Source: Nitrospirota bacterium (GTDB lineage Bacteria; Nitrospirota; Nitrospiria; Nitrospirales; Nitrospiraceae). From it: DNA of 6,118 nt. Shown here in pieces: positions 1 through 5,803 of this stretch (position 1 is the first letter of the stretch; each line of letters starts with the position of its first letter). Where the stretch lies: the NCBI GenBank assembly GCA_016195505.1, contig JACPZN010000359.1:1-6118 (forward strand), in the 5' to 3' direction. Under the pieces are notes generated by a model. It was not told the origin of the DNA, did no database searches, and saw nothing but the letters and a program-made list of their open reading frames with translations. Position numbers and translations under genes: made by a program.

Positions 1-530
1 CCGCGTTCGGCTCGTTCCACGTCATAGTCGGCTGCTTGAAGGAGTTTCAGGATGATATTCTCGACGTCTTCGCCGACATAACCGGCCTCGGTGAGCGTCG
101 TCGCATCAGCGAGGGTGAAGGGCACGTCTAGATATTTGGCAAGGGTCTGGGCCAAGAGGGTCTTTCCTGTGCCCGTCGGACCCACCATGAGGATATTGCC
201 CTTTTGGAGTTCGATGTCGTCGACTTCTTTTTCCTTCGAAGAAATGCGTTTGTAATGGTTATGGACGGCCACGGATAGAATCCGTTTGGCGCGCTCCTGC
301 CCGATGACGTACTGATCCAGGTGGTGTTTGATCTCTGCGGGCTTTTTGAGCTTGGAAGAGATCTCCTCTTTAGCCTCTTCCCAATCCTCGGCGATGATGT
401 CGTTGCAGAGGTTGACGCATTCGTCGCAGATATAGACCGTCGGCCCGGCGATCAGCTTTCGCACCTCCTCGCGGCTCTTCCCGCAGAAAGAACACCGCAA
501 GTGTCGGTCCATTTTTTCCTGCTTGGCCAT
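1..530 (-). CDS. clpX: ATP-dependent Clp protease ATP-binding subunit ClpX (C-terminal part outside window)
   Basis: ClpX is the hexameric AAA+ unfoldase that recognises tagged or native substrates and threads them into ClpP in the cytoplasm. I translated this frame directly; 176 codons are present of the roughly 420 usual for the family. The N-terminal zinc-binding domain has C13, C16, C35 and C38 (C-X2-C-X18-C-X2-C). The AAA+ domain follows, with the conserved DQYVIGQ segment near residue 72, Walker A GPTGTGKT at 117-124 and the pore-1 loop GYVG at 150-153. Walker B, the sensors and the IGF loop that docks on ClpP lie beyond the window. The ATG at 528-530 is preceded by AGGAGGG (534-540), and the protein aligns with family N-termini from there. 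Another Met at codon 7 is less likely because it has no such site. The gene starts 14 bp after clpP ends, so it is almost certainly co-transcribed. Confidence 0.97.
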   Translation of the reverse strand, partial: MAKQEKMDRHLRCSFCGKSREEVRKLIAGPTVYICDECVNLCNDIIAEDWEEAKEEISSKLKKPAEIKHHLDQYVIGQERAKRILSVAVHNHYKRISSKEKEVDDIELQKGNILMVGPTGTGKTLLAQTLAKYLDVPFTLADATTLTEAGYVGEDVENIILKLLQAADYDVERAER

Positions 531-544
531 ATGCCCTCCTAATC

Positions 545-1183
545 TTACCTGCCTCTGGCCCCGTCTTTTCCGCCGTCGCCAGACTCCGCCAGCTTGATCA
601 GTTTCGGTGGTCGGGTGATGACCTCGTCAATGAGACCATATCTTTTCGCTTCTTCGCCGGACATGAAGTAATCCCGTTCGGTGTCGTGGGCTATTTTTTC
701 AATCGATTGTCCCGTGTGCTTTGCCATGATCTCGTTGAGGCGTTCACGGATCTTCAGAATTTCCTTGGCGTGAATGTCGATCTCGGTGGCCTGTCCCTGA
801 AAACCACCTAGTGGCTGGTGAATCATGACACGCGCATTGGGTAGTGCAAACCGCTTGCCTTTTGTCCCGGCGGCCAACAACAACGCACCAATGCTGGCGG
901 CCTGGCCAAGGCAAATCGTATTGATCGGCGGTTTCACATACTGCATTGTGTCGTAGATTCCCAACCCTGCCGTGACGCTCCCGCCTGGCGAATTGACATA
1001 GAGATTGATGTCTTTTTCGGGATCTTCCGCTTCAAGAAAGAGCAGCTGCGCGATCACGAGGTTGGCAAAAACGTCATCGATCGGGGCTCCAAGAAAAATG
1101 ATGCGATCTTTGAGGAGCCGTGAATAGATGTCGTAGGCGCGTTCGCCTCGGTTGGTTTGCTCGACTACGATCGGGACCAACAT
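545..1183 (-). CDS. clpP: ATP-dependent Clp protease proteolytic subunit ClpP
   Basis: ClpP is the serine peptidase that forms the two-ring, 14-subunit degradation chamber partnered by ClpX. The 212 residues cover the whole family fold. The catalytic triad is visible as S97 (in GQAASIGA), H122 (in MIHQPLGG) and D171 (in ERDYFMS), the same numbers as mature E. coli ClpP. The oxyanion-region motif NSPGGSVTAG is at 64-73. The start is secure: AGGA (1193-1196) sits 9 nt upstream, and the first in-frame stop upstream (TGA, 1220-1222) leaves no ATG, GTG or TTG between. The product therefore starts with MLVPIVVEQT, close to the processed E. coli N-terminus, so no long propeptide is encoded. The C-terminus ends in a Gly/Lys/Arg-rich tail of about 15 residues that is probably flexible. 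It lies between tig and clpX, the usual order in many bacteria. Confidence 0.98.
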   Translation of the reverse strand: MLVPIVVEQTNRGERAYDIYSRLLKDRIIFLGAPIDDVFANLVIAQLLFLEAEDPEKDINLYVNSPGGSVTAGLGIYDTMQYVKPPINTICLGQAASIGALLLAAGTKGKRFALPNARVMIHQPLGGFQGQATEIDIHAKEILKIRERLNEIMAKHTGQSIEKIAHDTERDYFMSGEEAKRYGLIDEVITRPPKLIKLAESGDGGKDGARGR

Positions 1184-1247
1184 GTTGTCAATTCCTTTCC
1201 GCCACGGGCTTCCTGCGCGTCACGACCAAGACAGGCTGAGCACCGTG

Positions 1248-2570
1248 CTATCCTTGAATCACTGCATGGCGGTAGACGAAATCCAGCGCCTTATCCGCCA
1301 AGATCCGCTCGCGCAACTCCTCGATGGAATCCTTGCCACCTGACTGGATCATCTTCACGAGATCGGCGATCGGCACCCTGAGTTCCGTGGCCAATCGATT
1401 CACTTCGTTGTTTAGGTCCTCTTGGCTCACCGACAAGCCCTCTTTTTCTGCGATGGCTTCCAGGATCAATCCCACCTTCACGCGGCGATTCGCATCCTCT
1501 CGGTGCTCTGCCCGAATTGTTTTGAGTTCCTCCGCTTCACCTGCGGGGCCGAGATCCGTAGCCTTGCCACGCTGCCGAGCCTGGAGTTTCTGCCGGACAA
1601 TCGCATCAAGTTCTCGCTCCACCAGTGTCTCAGGGAGATCAAAGTGATGGGTGTCAACCAGGCGCTTGAGGATGGTGTCTTTGTACGACTCTTCGATGTC
1701 TTTCTTAAGAGCCTTTTCCATTTCGCCGCGCAGCTTGTCCTTAATTTCTTGAAGCGAAGTGTAGGGGCCACAATCCTTCGCGAATTCGTCATCAAGGGCC
1801 GGGAGTTTCTTCTGTTTGACCCCGGTGATGACTAGACGGAACTGGACGGTCTTGCCGGCGACGCGGTGGTCCGGATGGCTGACCGGATAGGCCTGGGGAA
1901 TTTCAACGATGTCTTTTTCCTTCTTGCCGGCCAGATAGGCGTCGATTTCAATTCCAAGCAACGCAGCCTTCGAGCCAACCTTGTAGAGTTGACCTTCTTT
2001 CTTTGTGCCTTCGAGAGGTGTGCCGTCCAGGAACCCTTCAAGGTCGACAACTGCATAGTCCCCTTCGGCTAAGGGCGTACCAGCAGGAGCTGCATCCAGT
2101 CGAGCCTGCTGCTCTCGCAACACCTCCAAAGCACGGTCCAACTGCTCATCGGCCACGGTGCGCTTATCCGGTTTCAGCGAAATAGGATTCGGCGCCTTAT
2201 AGTCGCGGAGCTCGATCTTGGGTTTGATTTCTACGGTCGCTGTGAAGGTAAACGAGGAATCCCTCTTGATTTTGACGCGATCCAGGGACGGGATTTCAAC
2301 CAGCACCGGATTAATCCCCGCCTGTTTGATGGCGCGATCATAAAAATCCGGGACCAGGCTTCGAATGACATCTTCTTCCACCGTTTTCGCGTAGCGTTTT
2401 TCTAAAATCGTCAGGGGGGCTTTACCCGGCCGAAATCCAGGAACCCGGACTTGGCGATTCAGTTCGATATAGGCCCGGGAGAATCGCTGCGTCACCTCGT
2501 CGGCAGGCACTTCGATTTTCAATGCGCGCTTCATGGGACCCAACTCGGTCACTTCCATTTTCATCGTCAT
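1248..2570 (-). CDS. tig: Trigger factor (ribosome-associated chaperone and peptidyl-prolyl isomerase)
   Basis: Trigger factor binds near the ribosome exit tunnel and shelters nascent chains in the cytoplasm. At 440 residues it is close to the E. coli length of 432. The N-terminal ribosome-binding domain (about 1-120) carries the signature GFRPGKAP at 45-52, the loop that contacts the ribosome. An FKBP-type PPIase domain follows at about 165-255, beginning near EGDYAVVDLEGF. The helical, charged C-terminal chaperone domain (about 260-440) forms the cradle arms. Three Met codons lie close together (codons 1, 3 and 5). The first is chosen because AGAAGGA (2581-2587) is 10 nt from it and 16 or 22 nt from the others. 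The gene heads the tig-clpP-clpX set and lies 56 bp downstream of tRNA-Leu on the same strand. Confidence 0.97.
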   Translation of the reverse strand: MTMKMEVTELGPMKRALKIEVPADEVTQRFSRAYIELNRQVRVPGFRPGKAPLTILEKRYAKTVEEDVIRSLVPDFYDRAIKQAGINPVLVEIPSLDRVKIKRDSSFTFTATVEIKPKIELRDYKAPNPISLKPDKRTVADEQLDRALEVLREQQARLDAAPAGTPLAEGDYAVVDLEGFLDGTPLEGTKKEGQLYKVGSKAALLGIEIDAYLAGKKEKDIVEIPQAYPVSHPDHRVAGKTVQFRLVITGVKQKKLPALDDEFAKDCGPYTSLQEIKDKLRGEMEKALKKDIEESYKDTILKRLVDTHHFDLPETLVERELDAIVRQKLQARQRGKATDLGPAGEAEELKTIRAEHREDANRRVKVGLILEAIAEKEGLSVSQEDLNNEVNRLATELRVPIADLVKMIQSGGKDSIEELRERILADKALDFVYRHAVIQG

Positions 2571-2580
2571 GCAGGTCGAG

Positions 2581-2587
2581 TCCTTCT
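2581..2587 (-). promoter_or_regulatory. Ribosome binding site of tig
   Basis: Read on the minus strand this is AGAAGGA, 10 nt before the ATG at 2568-2570. It decides between three closely spaced Met codons in favour of the first. A short inverted repeat, GCCAG-N7-CTGGC (2595-2611), lies just upstream in the presumed leader. It has no T-run after it, so it does not look like a terminator. Confidence 0.65.
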
Positions 2588-2626
2588 ACCCGCAGCCAGA
2601 GGCTTCCTGGCGGCGATATCGTGGTG

Positions 2627-2709
2627 TGGTGCGAGAGGGGGGACTTGAACCCCCACGGTTGCCCACGAGATCCTAAGTCTCGCGCGTCTGCCAGTTCCGC
2701 CACTCTCGC
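2627..2709 (-). tRNA. tRNA-Leu (anticodon UAG)
   Basis: This is a class II tRNA read on the minus strand. The 7-bp acceptor stem pairs GCGAGAG (2709-2703) with CTCTCGC (2637-2631), followed by discriminator A (2630) and an encoded CCA (2629-2627). The anticodon stem CGAGA/TCTCG encloses loop CTTAGGA, giving anticodon TAG at 2675-2673, which reads leucine CUA and CUG codons. The T arm is GGGGG-TTCAAGT-CCCCC. A longer variable region sits between the anticodon and T arms, as expected for leucine. It is followed after 56 bp by tig on the same strand and probably shares its promoter. Confidence 0.97.
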
Positions 2710-2779
2710 ACAGTGGGGATGTCCGCGGAGCTGTCACTGGGGTGTTCGAGACAGCAAAAACACGCGATGTCGTACAGCT

Positions 2780-2809
2780 TTTGTACCGTTGGACATGTCC
2801 AAGTGTCAA
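2780..2809 (-). promoter_or_regulatory. Putative sigma-70 type promoter for tRNA-Leu-tig-clpP-clpX
   Basis: On the minus strand there is a perfect -35 box TTGACA (2809-2804), an 18-bp spacer, and a -10-like TACAAA (2785-2780, four of six consensus bases). Transcription would begin near 2773, about 64 nt before the tRNA-Leu 5' end at 2709. The spacer contains the 14-bp palindrome described separately. The position and quality fit a promoter for the whole minus-strand unit, but this rests on sequence match alone. Confidence 0.5.
2789..2802. promoter_or_regulatory. Perfect 14-bp palindrome in the promoter spacer (candidate operator)
   Basis: TTGGACATGTCCAA equals its own reverse complement over all 14 bases and lies exactly between the -35 and -10 boxes of the leftward promoter. 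A dimeric repressor or a distortion-type activator could bind here. It does not match CIRCE or CtsR operator patterns as I know them. A smaller inverted repeat, GTACA-N5-TGTAC (2772-2786), overlaps the -10 box. Confidence 0.35.
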
Positions 2810-3044
2810 CCCATACGACTGGGGTATTCCAAGCCGGAGGTCAACCATTCGTGGAACCTGCTGACCGGCCAGACGCCGTGTTGGATGCGGGAGAGGATTC
2901 CCAAGCCGGTGTCGCTCCCCACTACAGTGTCTTGGGATTTCAGGCGGCTCTTTGACGGCCCCGACAACCATGCCAAGCGGTTTCTGTTGGAACACAAGTG
3001 TTTGCGCGAGATTGACGTCGGGGCTAGCAGAAGGTCCGTTCACC

Positions 3045-3073
3045 TTGCCGCTCCCCAGGACGCATGTTAAGAT
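3045..3073 (+). promoter_or_regulatory. Putative promoter of tRNA-Ser (and perhaps ffs)
   Basis: A -35-like TTGCCG (3045-3050) is followed after 17 bp by TAAGAT (3068-3073), which is preceded by TGT, an extended -10. The expected start is near 3080, some 19 nt before the tRNA. The stretch right after the -10 (GCCGCT) is GC-rich, like the discriminators of stable-RNA promoters under stringent control. Supported by sequence match and position only. Confidence 0.5.
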
Positions 3074-3098
3074 GCCGCTTCTTTGCATCCCCAGACGC

Positions 3099-3189
<91 letters not shown>

Positions 3190-3198
3190 TTCTAGAGT

Positions 3199-3234
3199 AC
3201 TGAGTGATGAGTGCTGAGGACTGAGTTTCTGAGT
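3199..3234 (+). repeat. Degenerate heptad tandem repeat (RCTGAGT)
   Basis: Five adjoining units read ACTGAGT, GATGAGT, GCTGAGG, ACTGAGT and TTCTGAGT, the last with one extra base. The array starts about 10 bp after the tRNA-Ser CCA and runs almost to the inverted tRNA fragment at 3239. Function unknown. It is too short and has no spacers, so it is not a CRISPR array. Confidence 0.7.
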
Positions 3235-3238
3235 GAGC

Positions 3239-3367
3239 AGAGGGTGGGATTCGAACAGGGGGACCGCGGGGGAAATATCCCCCGCGTGGGGAGCGCACGA
3301 GGGGGCTGGCCCCCTCTGTAGGAGCGCGAGGAGTGGCGACGAGCGCGACTTCGAATGCCCACCCTCT
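3239..3367. mobile_element. Palindromic element with tRNA-Ser-derived terminal inverted repeats
   Basis: The left arm AGAGGGTGGGATTCGAA (3239-3255) is the reverse complement of the tRNA-Ser 3' end. The right arm (3350-3367) is the same tRNA segment in direct orientation, with one extra G at 3357. Between the arms are two strong hairpins, CGCGGGGGA-AATA-TCCCCCGCG (3265-3286) and GAGGGGG-CTGG-CCCCCTC (3299-3316), and two copies of GAGCGCGA (3323-3330 and 3341-3348). No coding potential is seen. It could be a small non-autonomous repeat, a decayed integration product at the tRNA, or the result of a local tRNA-end rearrangement. The structure is plain; the origin is inference. Confidence 0.55.
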
Positions 3368-3374
3368 CCGCCAT
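3350..3374 (+). repeat. Direct repeat copy 2: displaced tRNA-Ser 3' end
   Basis: It repeats 3166-3189 base for base apart from an extra G at 3357, and includes the CCA. The inserted G and the missing 5' half of the T stem mean it cannot form a T arm, so it is not a functional tRNA part. With copy 1 it brackets about 160 bp, as expected for an attL/attR-like pair, though no integrase gene lies between them. Confidence 0.8.
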
Positions 3375-3434
3375 ACCAAGCTTGCTCGACCCGGAGCCTA
3401 AAGATTGAGGCGACCGGATAGAAACCTTGTGTTA

Positions 3435-3536
3435 GGGGCTGGGCCCTGTGCAACAGAACCCTGTGAACCCCGCCAGGTCCGGAAGGAAGCAACGGTAAGC
3501 GGTCAGTTCTGTGTGCCGCAGGATCACCTGGCCCCA
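3435..3536 (+). ncRNA. ffs: Signal recognition particle RNA (4.5S type)
   Basis: This RNA joins Ffh to form the signal recognition particle, which delivers ribosomes making membrane proteins to FtsY at the membrane. The apical domain is unmistakable: stem TCC-GGAA-GGA with the GGAA tetraloop at 3481-3484, followed by AGCA of the asymmetric Ffh-binding loop. The ends close in a 9-bp helix, GGGGCTGGG (3435-3443) with CCTGGCCCC (3527-3535), including two G-U pairs. The length of about 102 nt places it in the short bacterial class without an Alu domain. The exact ends are inferred from the closing helix. I see no strong promoter of its own in 3375-3434, so it may be read through from tRNA-Ser. 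It lies upstream of dnaX, as its counterpart does in Bacillus. Confidence 0.93.
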
Positions 3537-3543
3537 CTAGATC

Positions 3544-3664
3544 GGGAGGCTGAAAAAGACCGCCAGCTTCGTTCTCGCATCGCTCAAGGCCTCAACGTAC
3601 CAACCGCGTACGCCTCGGCTTTTCGCTCGCTGTGGCCTTGCTGAGCGGCCTTTTTGAGCCTCCC
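3544..3664. repeat. 121-bp imperfect inverted-repeat element (REP/MITE-like) before dnaX
   Basis: The ends GGGAGGCTGAAAAAG (3544-3558) and CTTTTTGAGCCTCCC (3650-3664) are inverted repeats with one mismatch. Pairing continues inward through ACCGCCAGC against GCTGAGCGGC, becomes patchy, then closes at the centre with CGTAC-N7-GTACG (3596-3612). Transcribed, it would form one long hairpin. The sequence resembles a dispersed intergenic repeat I recall from Nitrospira genomes, which is recollection rather than a search result. No coding potential. It starts 8 bp after ffs and ends 14 bp before the dnaX ATG. Confidence 0.75.
3634..3655 (+). terminator. Possible terminator of ffs within the inverted-repeat element
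   Basis: GGCC (3634-3637) and GGCC (3647-3650) flank a 9-nt loop and are followed by TTTTT (3651-3655). The right arm of the large inverted repeat also includes this T-run. A transcript from ffs could end here, but the short stem is weak and the long hairpin competes with it, so this is tentative. Confidence 0.25.
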
Positions 3665-3678
3665 GTAGAAAAGATCGC

Positions 3679-5481
3679 ATGGATTATCAAGTCTCCGCCC
3701 GCAAATACCGTCCCGGGACATTTGACGATGTGATCGGTCAGCCGCATGTCGTGCACACCTTGATGAACGCGGTTTCGACGAAGCGGATCGCGCATGCTTA
3801 CCTTTTTTCGGGCACCCGAGGTGTGGGGAAAACGACCGTCGCGCGTATTCTCGCCAAGGCACTGAATTGCGAACAGGGGCCGACGGGTCACCCCTGTAAC
3901 ACTTGTGCAAACTGCCAGGAAATCACGCAGGGAAACTCCGTCGACGTCATTGAAATCGACGGCGCCTCCAACACCAGCGTGGACGATGTGCGCGAGATCC
4001 GGGAGAACGTCAAGTTCACGCCATTCCGCGGTCAGTACCGGGTCTATATCATCGACGAAGTGCATATGCTCTCGAACTCAGCGTTCAACGCCTTACTGAA
4101 GACCCTCGAAGAACCGCCGGCACATGTGGTCTTCATTTTCGCAACGACGGAGATTCACAAGATTCCTGCGACGATCCTGTCGCGGTGCCAGCATTACAAC
4201 TTCCGGCGGATTGCACGAGCTGAAATCATTGAGCGGCTTCGTCACGTGGCCGACCAGGATCAACTCACGATCGAGGAGCGCAGTTTCATGGCGCTGGCGC
4301 GTGCCAGCGAAGGCAGTATGCGGGATGCCCTGAGCCTGCTTGATCAGGCGATTGCGTTTGGCGGCAAGACAATCAGCCATGCGGATCTCGAAGTTCTGCT
4401 GGGAGCAGTGCCTCAAGAATTGGTGCAGGGCGTCATCAAAGCCATTATGGCCCAAGACAGCCCTGCCGCACTGAGGATCCTGGCGAACCTGCTTGACCAG
4501 GGGCACGACTTGAGGGCGTTCTGCGCCGAGGTGGTGGAGCATATCCGCAATCTCCTCGTGGCATCTGTCGTTCCGGTGGTGACCGAGTTGCGAGGCCTGA
4601 TAGAAGCCTCTGAAGAAGACGTGAAACAGCTTGCGATGGATGCCAAAGTCCTGACGCCGGAACAGCTTCAGGAACTGCTGACAATCTTTGCCCAGGCTGA
4701 AGATTCGCTGCGACTCAGTGCGCATCCCCGTTTTGTGATGGAAACCGCGGCGGTTCAGGCCACACGACTGTTGCACCAACGAGAGAGCGGCGCGGCCCGC
4801 CCCGTTCAGGCAGTATCGGCTCCCTCAAGCCAAAAGCCCACTGTCCGTCCGGAAGCAAGCAAGAGTGCGCCAGCTGCTTCTCCCACACCACCACACCAGG
4901 CCGCTCCTGCCGTATCCAAGCCAGTCTCCAACACAACCCCTACTTCGCGGCCAGAAATGCGTGAAGGGCTGACGCCTGAATCGAGCCGACTGTCTGATCA
5001 GCCCATGGCCAAAGAGGTGGCGGCCTTCCCGGCCGCAGCAACTGCCCAAGCTGCCGGCGGGCAACCGACGCTGAATTGGGAAGCAATTCGAGAAGAGGTG
5101 GCCGCCTCGTTTCCGAACATTGCGCCGTTTCTGGAAGCCGGGAGGTATATAGGAATTGAGGGCGGCCTCGTGACTATCGGGTTTACAAAACAGGTGACCG
5201 TGGCCCGGGCCAGGTTGGAGAAAGAGGACAATCTCCTAACACTGGCCAAGTTGTGTGAACAGCAGTCGGGTCATCCGATGCGTGTCCGTATCGTCGAGCT
5301 CACCGAGACGGATCCGCCGGGGCTAACCATGGCTCAAATGCGGGCTGCCAAGGAACAGGACCAGCGGCTTGTGCTGTTCGAGCGTGCACGGGCAAATCCC
5401 ATGGTGAAACGGGCTCTCGAGATCTTCGGTGCCGAGTTGGCTGAGGTCCGCACGGTGGCCCAGAAGGAGGCGAGCGAATGA
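3679..5481 (+). CDS. dnaX: DNA polymerase III subunits gamma and tau (clamp loader)
   Basis: DnaX is the ATPase core of the clamp loader that places the beta clamp on primed DNA; the tau form also links the polymerase cores. The 600 residues begin with the family start ARKYRPGTFDDVIGQ. Walker A GTRGVGKT is at 45-52. Zinc ligands C64, C73, C76 and C79 fall at the same numbers as in E. coli. Walker B IIDEVH is at 124-129, sensor 1 TTE at 156-158, the SRC motif with the arginine finger at 168-170, and sensor 2 GSMRDA at 212-217. The collar domain runs to about 365, then a Pro/Ala-rich linker (366-460) and a C-terminal tau-type domain (about 465-600). The ATG is the only choice, since an in-frame TGA lies at 3655-3657, yet no clear ribosome binding site is visible. 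No slippery A-run for making gamma is seen. It overlaps ybaB by four bases. Confidence 0.97.
   Translation: MDYQVSARKYRPGTFDDVIGQPHVVHTLMNAVSTKRIAHAYLFSGTRGVGKTTVARILAKALNCEQGPTGHPCNTCANCQEITQGNSVDVIEIDGASNTSVDDVREIRENVKFTPFRGQYRVYIIDEVHMLSNSAFNALLKTLEEPPAHVVFIFATTEIHKIPATILSRCQHYNFRRIARAEIIERLRHVADQDQLTIEERSFMALARASEGSMRDALSLLDQAIAFGGKTISHADLEVLLGAVPQELVQGVIKAIMAQDSPAALRILANLLDQGHDLRAFCAEVVEHIRNLLVASVVPVVTELRGLIEASEEDVKQLAMDAKVLTPEQLQELLTIFAQAEDSLRLSAHPRFVMETAAVQATRLLHQRESGAARPVQAVSAPSSQKPTVRPEASKSAPAASPTPPHQAAPAVSKPVSNTTPTSRPEMREGLTPESSRLSDQPMAKEVAAFPAAATAQAAGGQPTLNWEAIREEVAASFPNIAPFLEAGRYIGIEGGLVTIGFTKQVTVARARLEKEDNLLTLAKLCEQQSGHPMRVRIVELTETDPPGLTMAQMRAAKEQDQRLVLFERARANPMVKRALEIFGAELAEVRTVAQKEASE
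5464..5470 (+). promoter_or_regulatory. Strong ribosome binding site of ybaB inside dnaX
   Basis: AAGGAGG, a full Shine-Dalgarno match, lies 7 nt before the ybaB ATG and within the last codons of dnaX. It contrasts with the absence of such a site before dnaX and recR, and it fixes the ybaB start at 5478. Confidence 0.8.
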
Positions 5482-5801
5482 AGAATCCTTTCGGCAATAT
5501 GAGCAACATCCTCAAGCAAGCCCAGGCCATGCAGGAACAAATGGCCAAGATTCAGGAGCAAGCGGCATCAAAGACAGTCAGCGGGACGGCCGGTGGCGGG
5601 ATCGTCACAGTGACGGCGAACGGCGCCATGCAGCTTGTGAGCGTGGCGATCGATCCCGAGGTCGTCAAGAGCGGCGATGTCGATATGCTACAGGATCTGG
5701 TGGTGGCCGCGACGAATCAAGCCCTGCGGAAAGCCAAGGAATTGATGGAAGGCGAGATGAAGGCTCTGACCGGCGGGATGAAGATCCCGGGCCTCTTCTA
5801 A
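5478..5801 (+). CDS. ybaB: YbaB/EbfC family nucleoid-associated protein
   Basis: This is a small DNA-binding protein of 107 residues, the usual family length. Members form tweezer-like dimers that bind DNA and are thought to act in nucleoid organisation or with RecR; the precise role is unsettled. Visible features are an N-terminal Gln/Met-rich helix (about 8-32, KQAQAMQEQMAKIQEQA), the conserved strand block GGGIVTVTANGAMQLVSVAIDP near 39-60, and a helix with LQDLVVAATNQALRKAKEL near 71-89, ending in GGMKIPGLF like the E. coli GMQLPPGF. The ATG overlaps the dnaX stop as ATGA, so translation is probably coupled. recR follows after two bases. The dnaX-ybaB-recR order is widely conserved. Confidence 0.96.
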   Translation: MKNPFGNMSNILKQAQAMQEQMAKIQEQAASKTVSGTAGGGIVTVTANGAMQLVSVAIDPEVVKSGDVDMLQDLVVAATNQALRKAKELMEGEMKALTGGMKIPGLF

Positions 5802-5803
5802 CG

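Larger units (their letters stand above)
2710..3098. other. Intergenic spacer between divergent units, no credible gene
   Basis: About 390 bp lie between the 5' ends of the two divergent tRNA genes. Reading frames cross it on both strands, but none resembles a known family and the longest are continuations of antisense tRNA reading. What can be seen is a candidate promoter facing left (2780-2809), one facing right (3045-3073), the palindrome at 2789-2802, an inverted repeat GCTGTC/GACAGC (2730-2735 and 2750-2755) in the presumed tRNA-Leu leader, and a weak direct repeat (ATTCCAAGCCGG at 2826-2837, and again at 2897-2909 with one extra C). Nothing else stands out. Confidence 0.6.

Noticed and set aside
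1239..1249. Inverted repeat AGCACCGTGCT at the end of tig as a terminator
   Set aside because: The arms are five bases with a one-base centre and no T-run, and clpP follows closely, so read-through is more likely.
2522..3070. A 182-codon open frame on the plus strand through tRNA-Leu and the spacer
   Set aside because: It overlaps the tig start and tRNA-Leu in antisense, shows no family resemblance and has no convincing ribosome binding site.
3199..3240. A CRISPR-like repeat array
   Set aside because: Units are only seven bases, adjoining and without spacers, and no cas genes are present.
3350..3374. A second tRNA or tRNA half
   Set aside because: Only the T loop and 3' acceptor strand are present. 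The T stem lacks its 5' partner and carries an extra G, so it cannot fold as a tRNA.
3375..3434. A dedicated promoter for ffs
   Set aside because: Candidate boxes such as TTGAGG (3405-3410) and TAGAAA (3419-3424) cannot be combined at good spacing, so no site is listed.
4093..4779. A 228-codon minus-strand frame inside dnaX
   Set aside because: It is the antisense shadow of a strongly conserved gene, with no family resemblance or initiation signal of its own.
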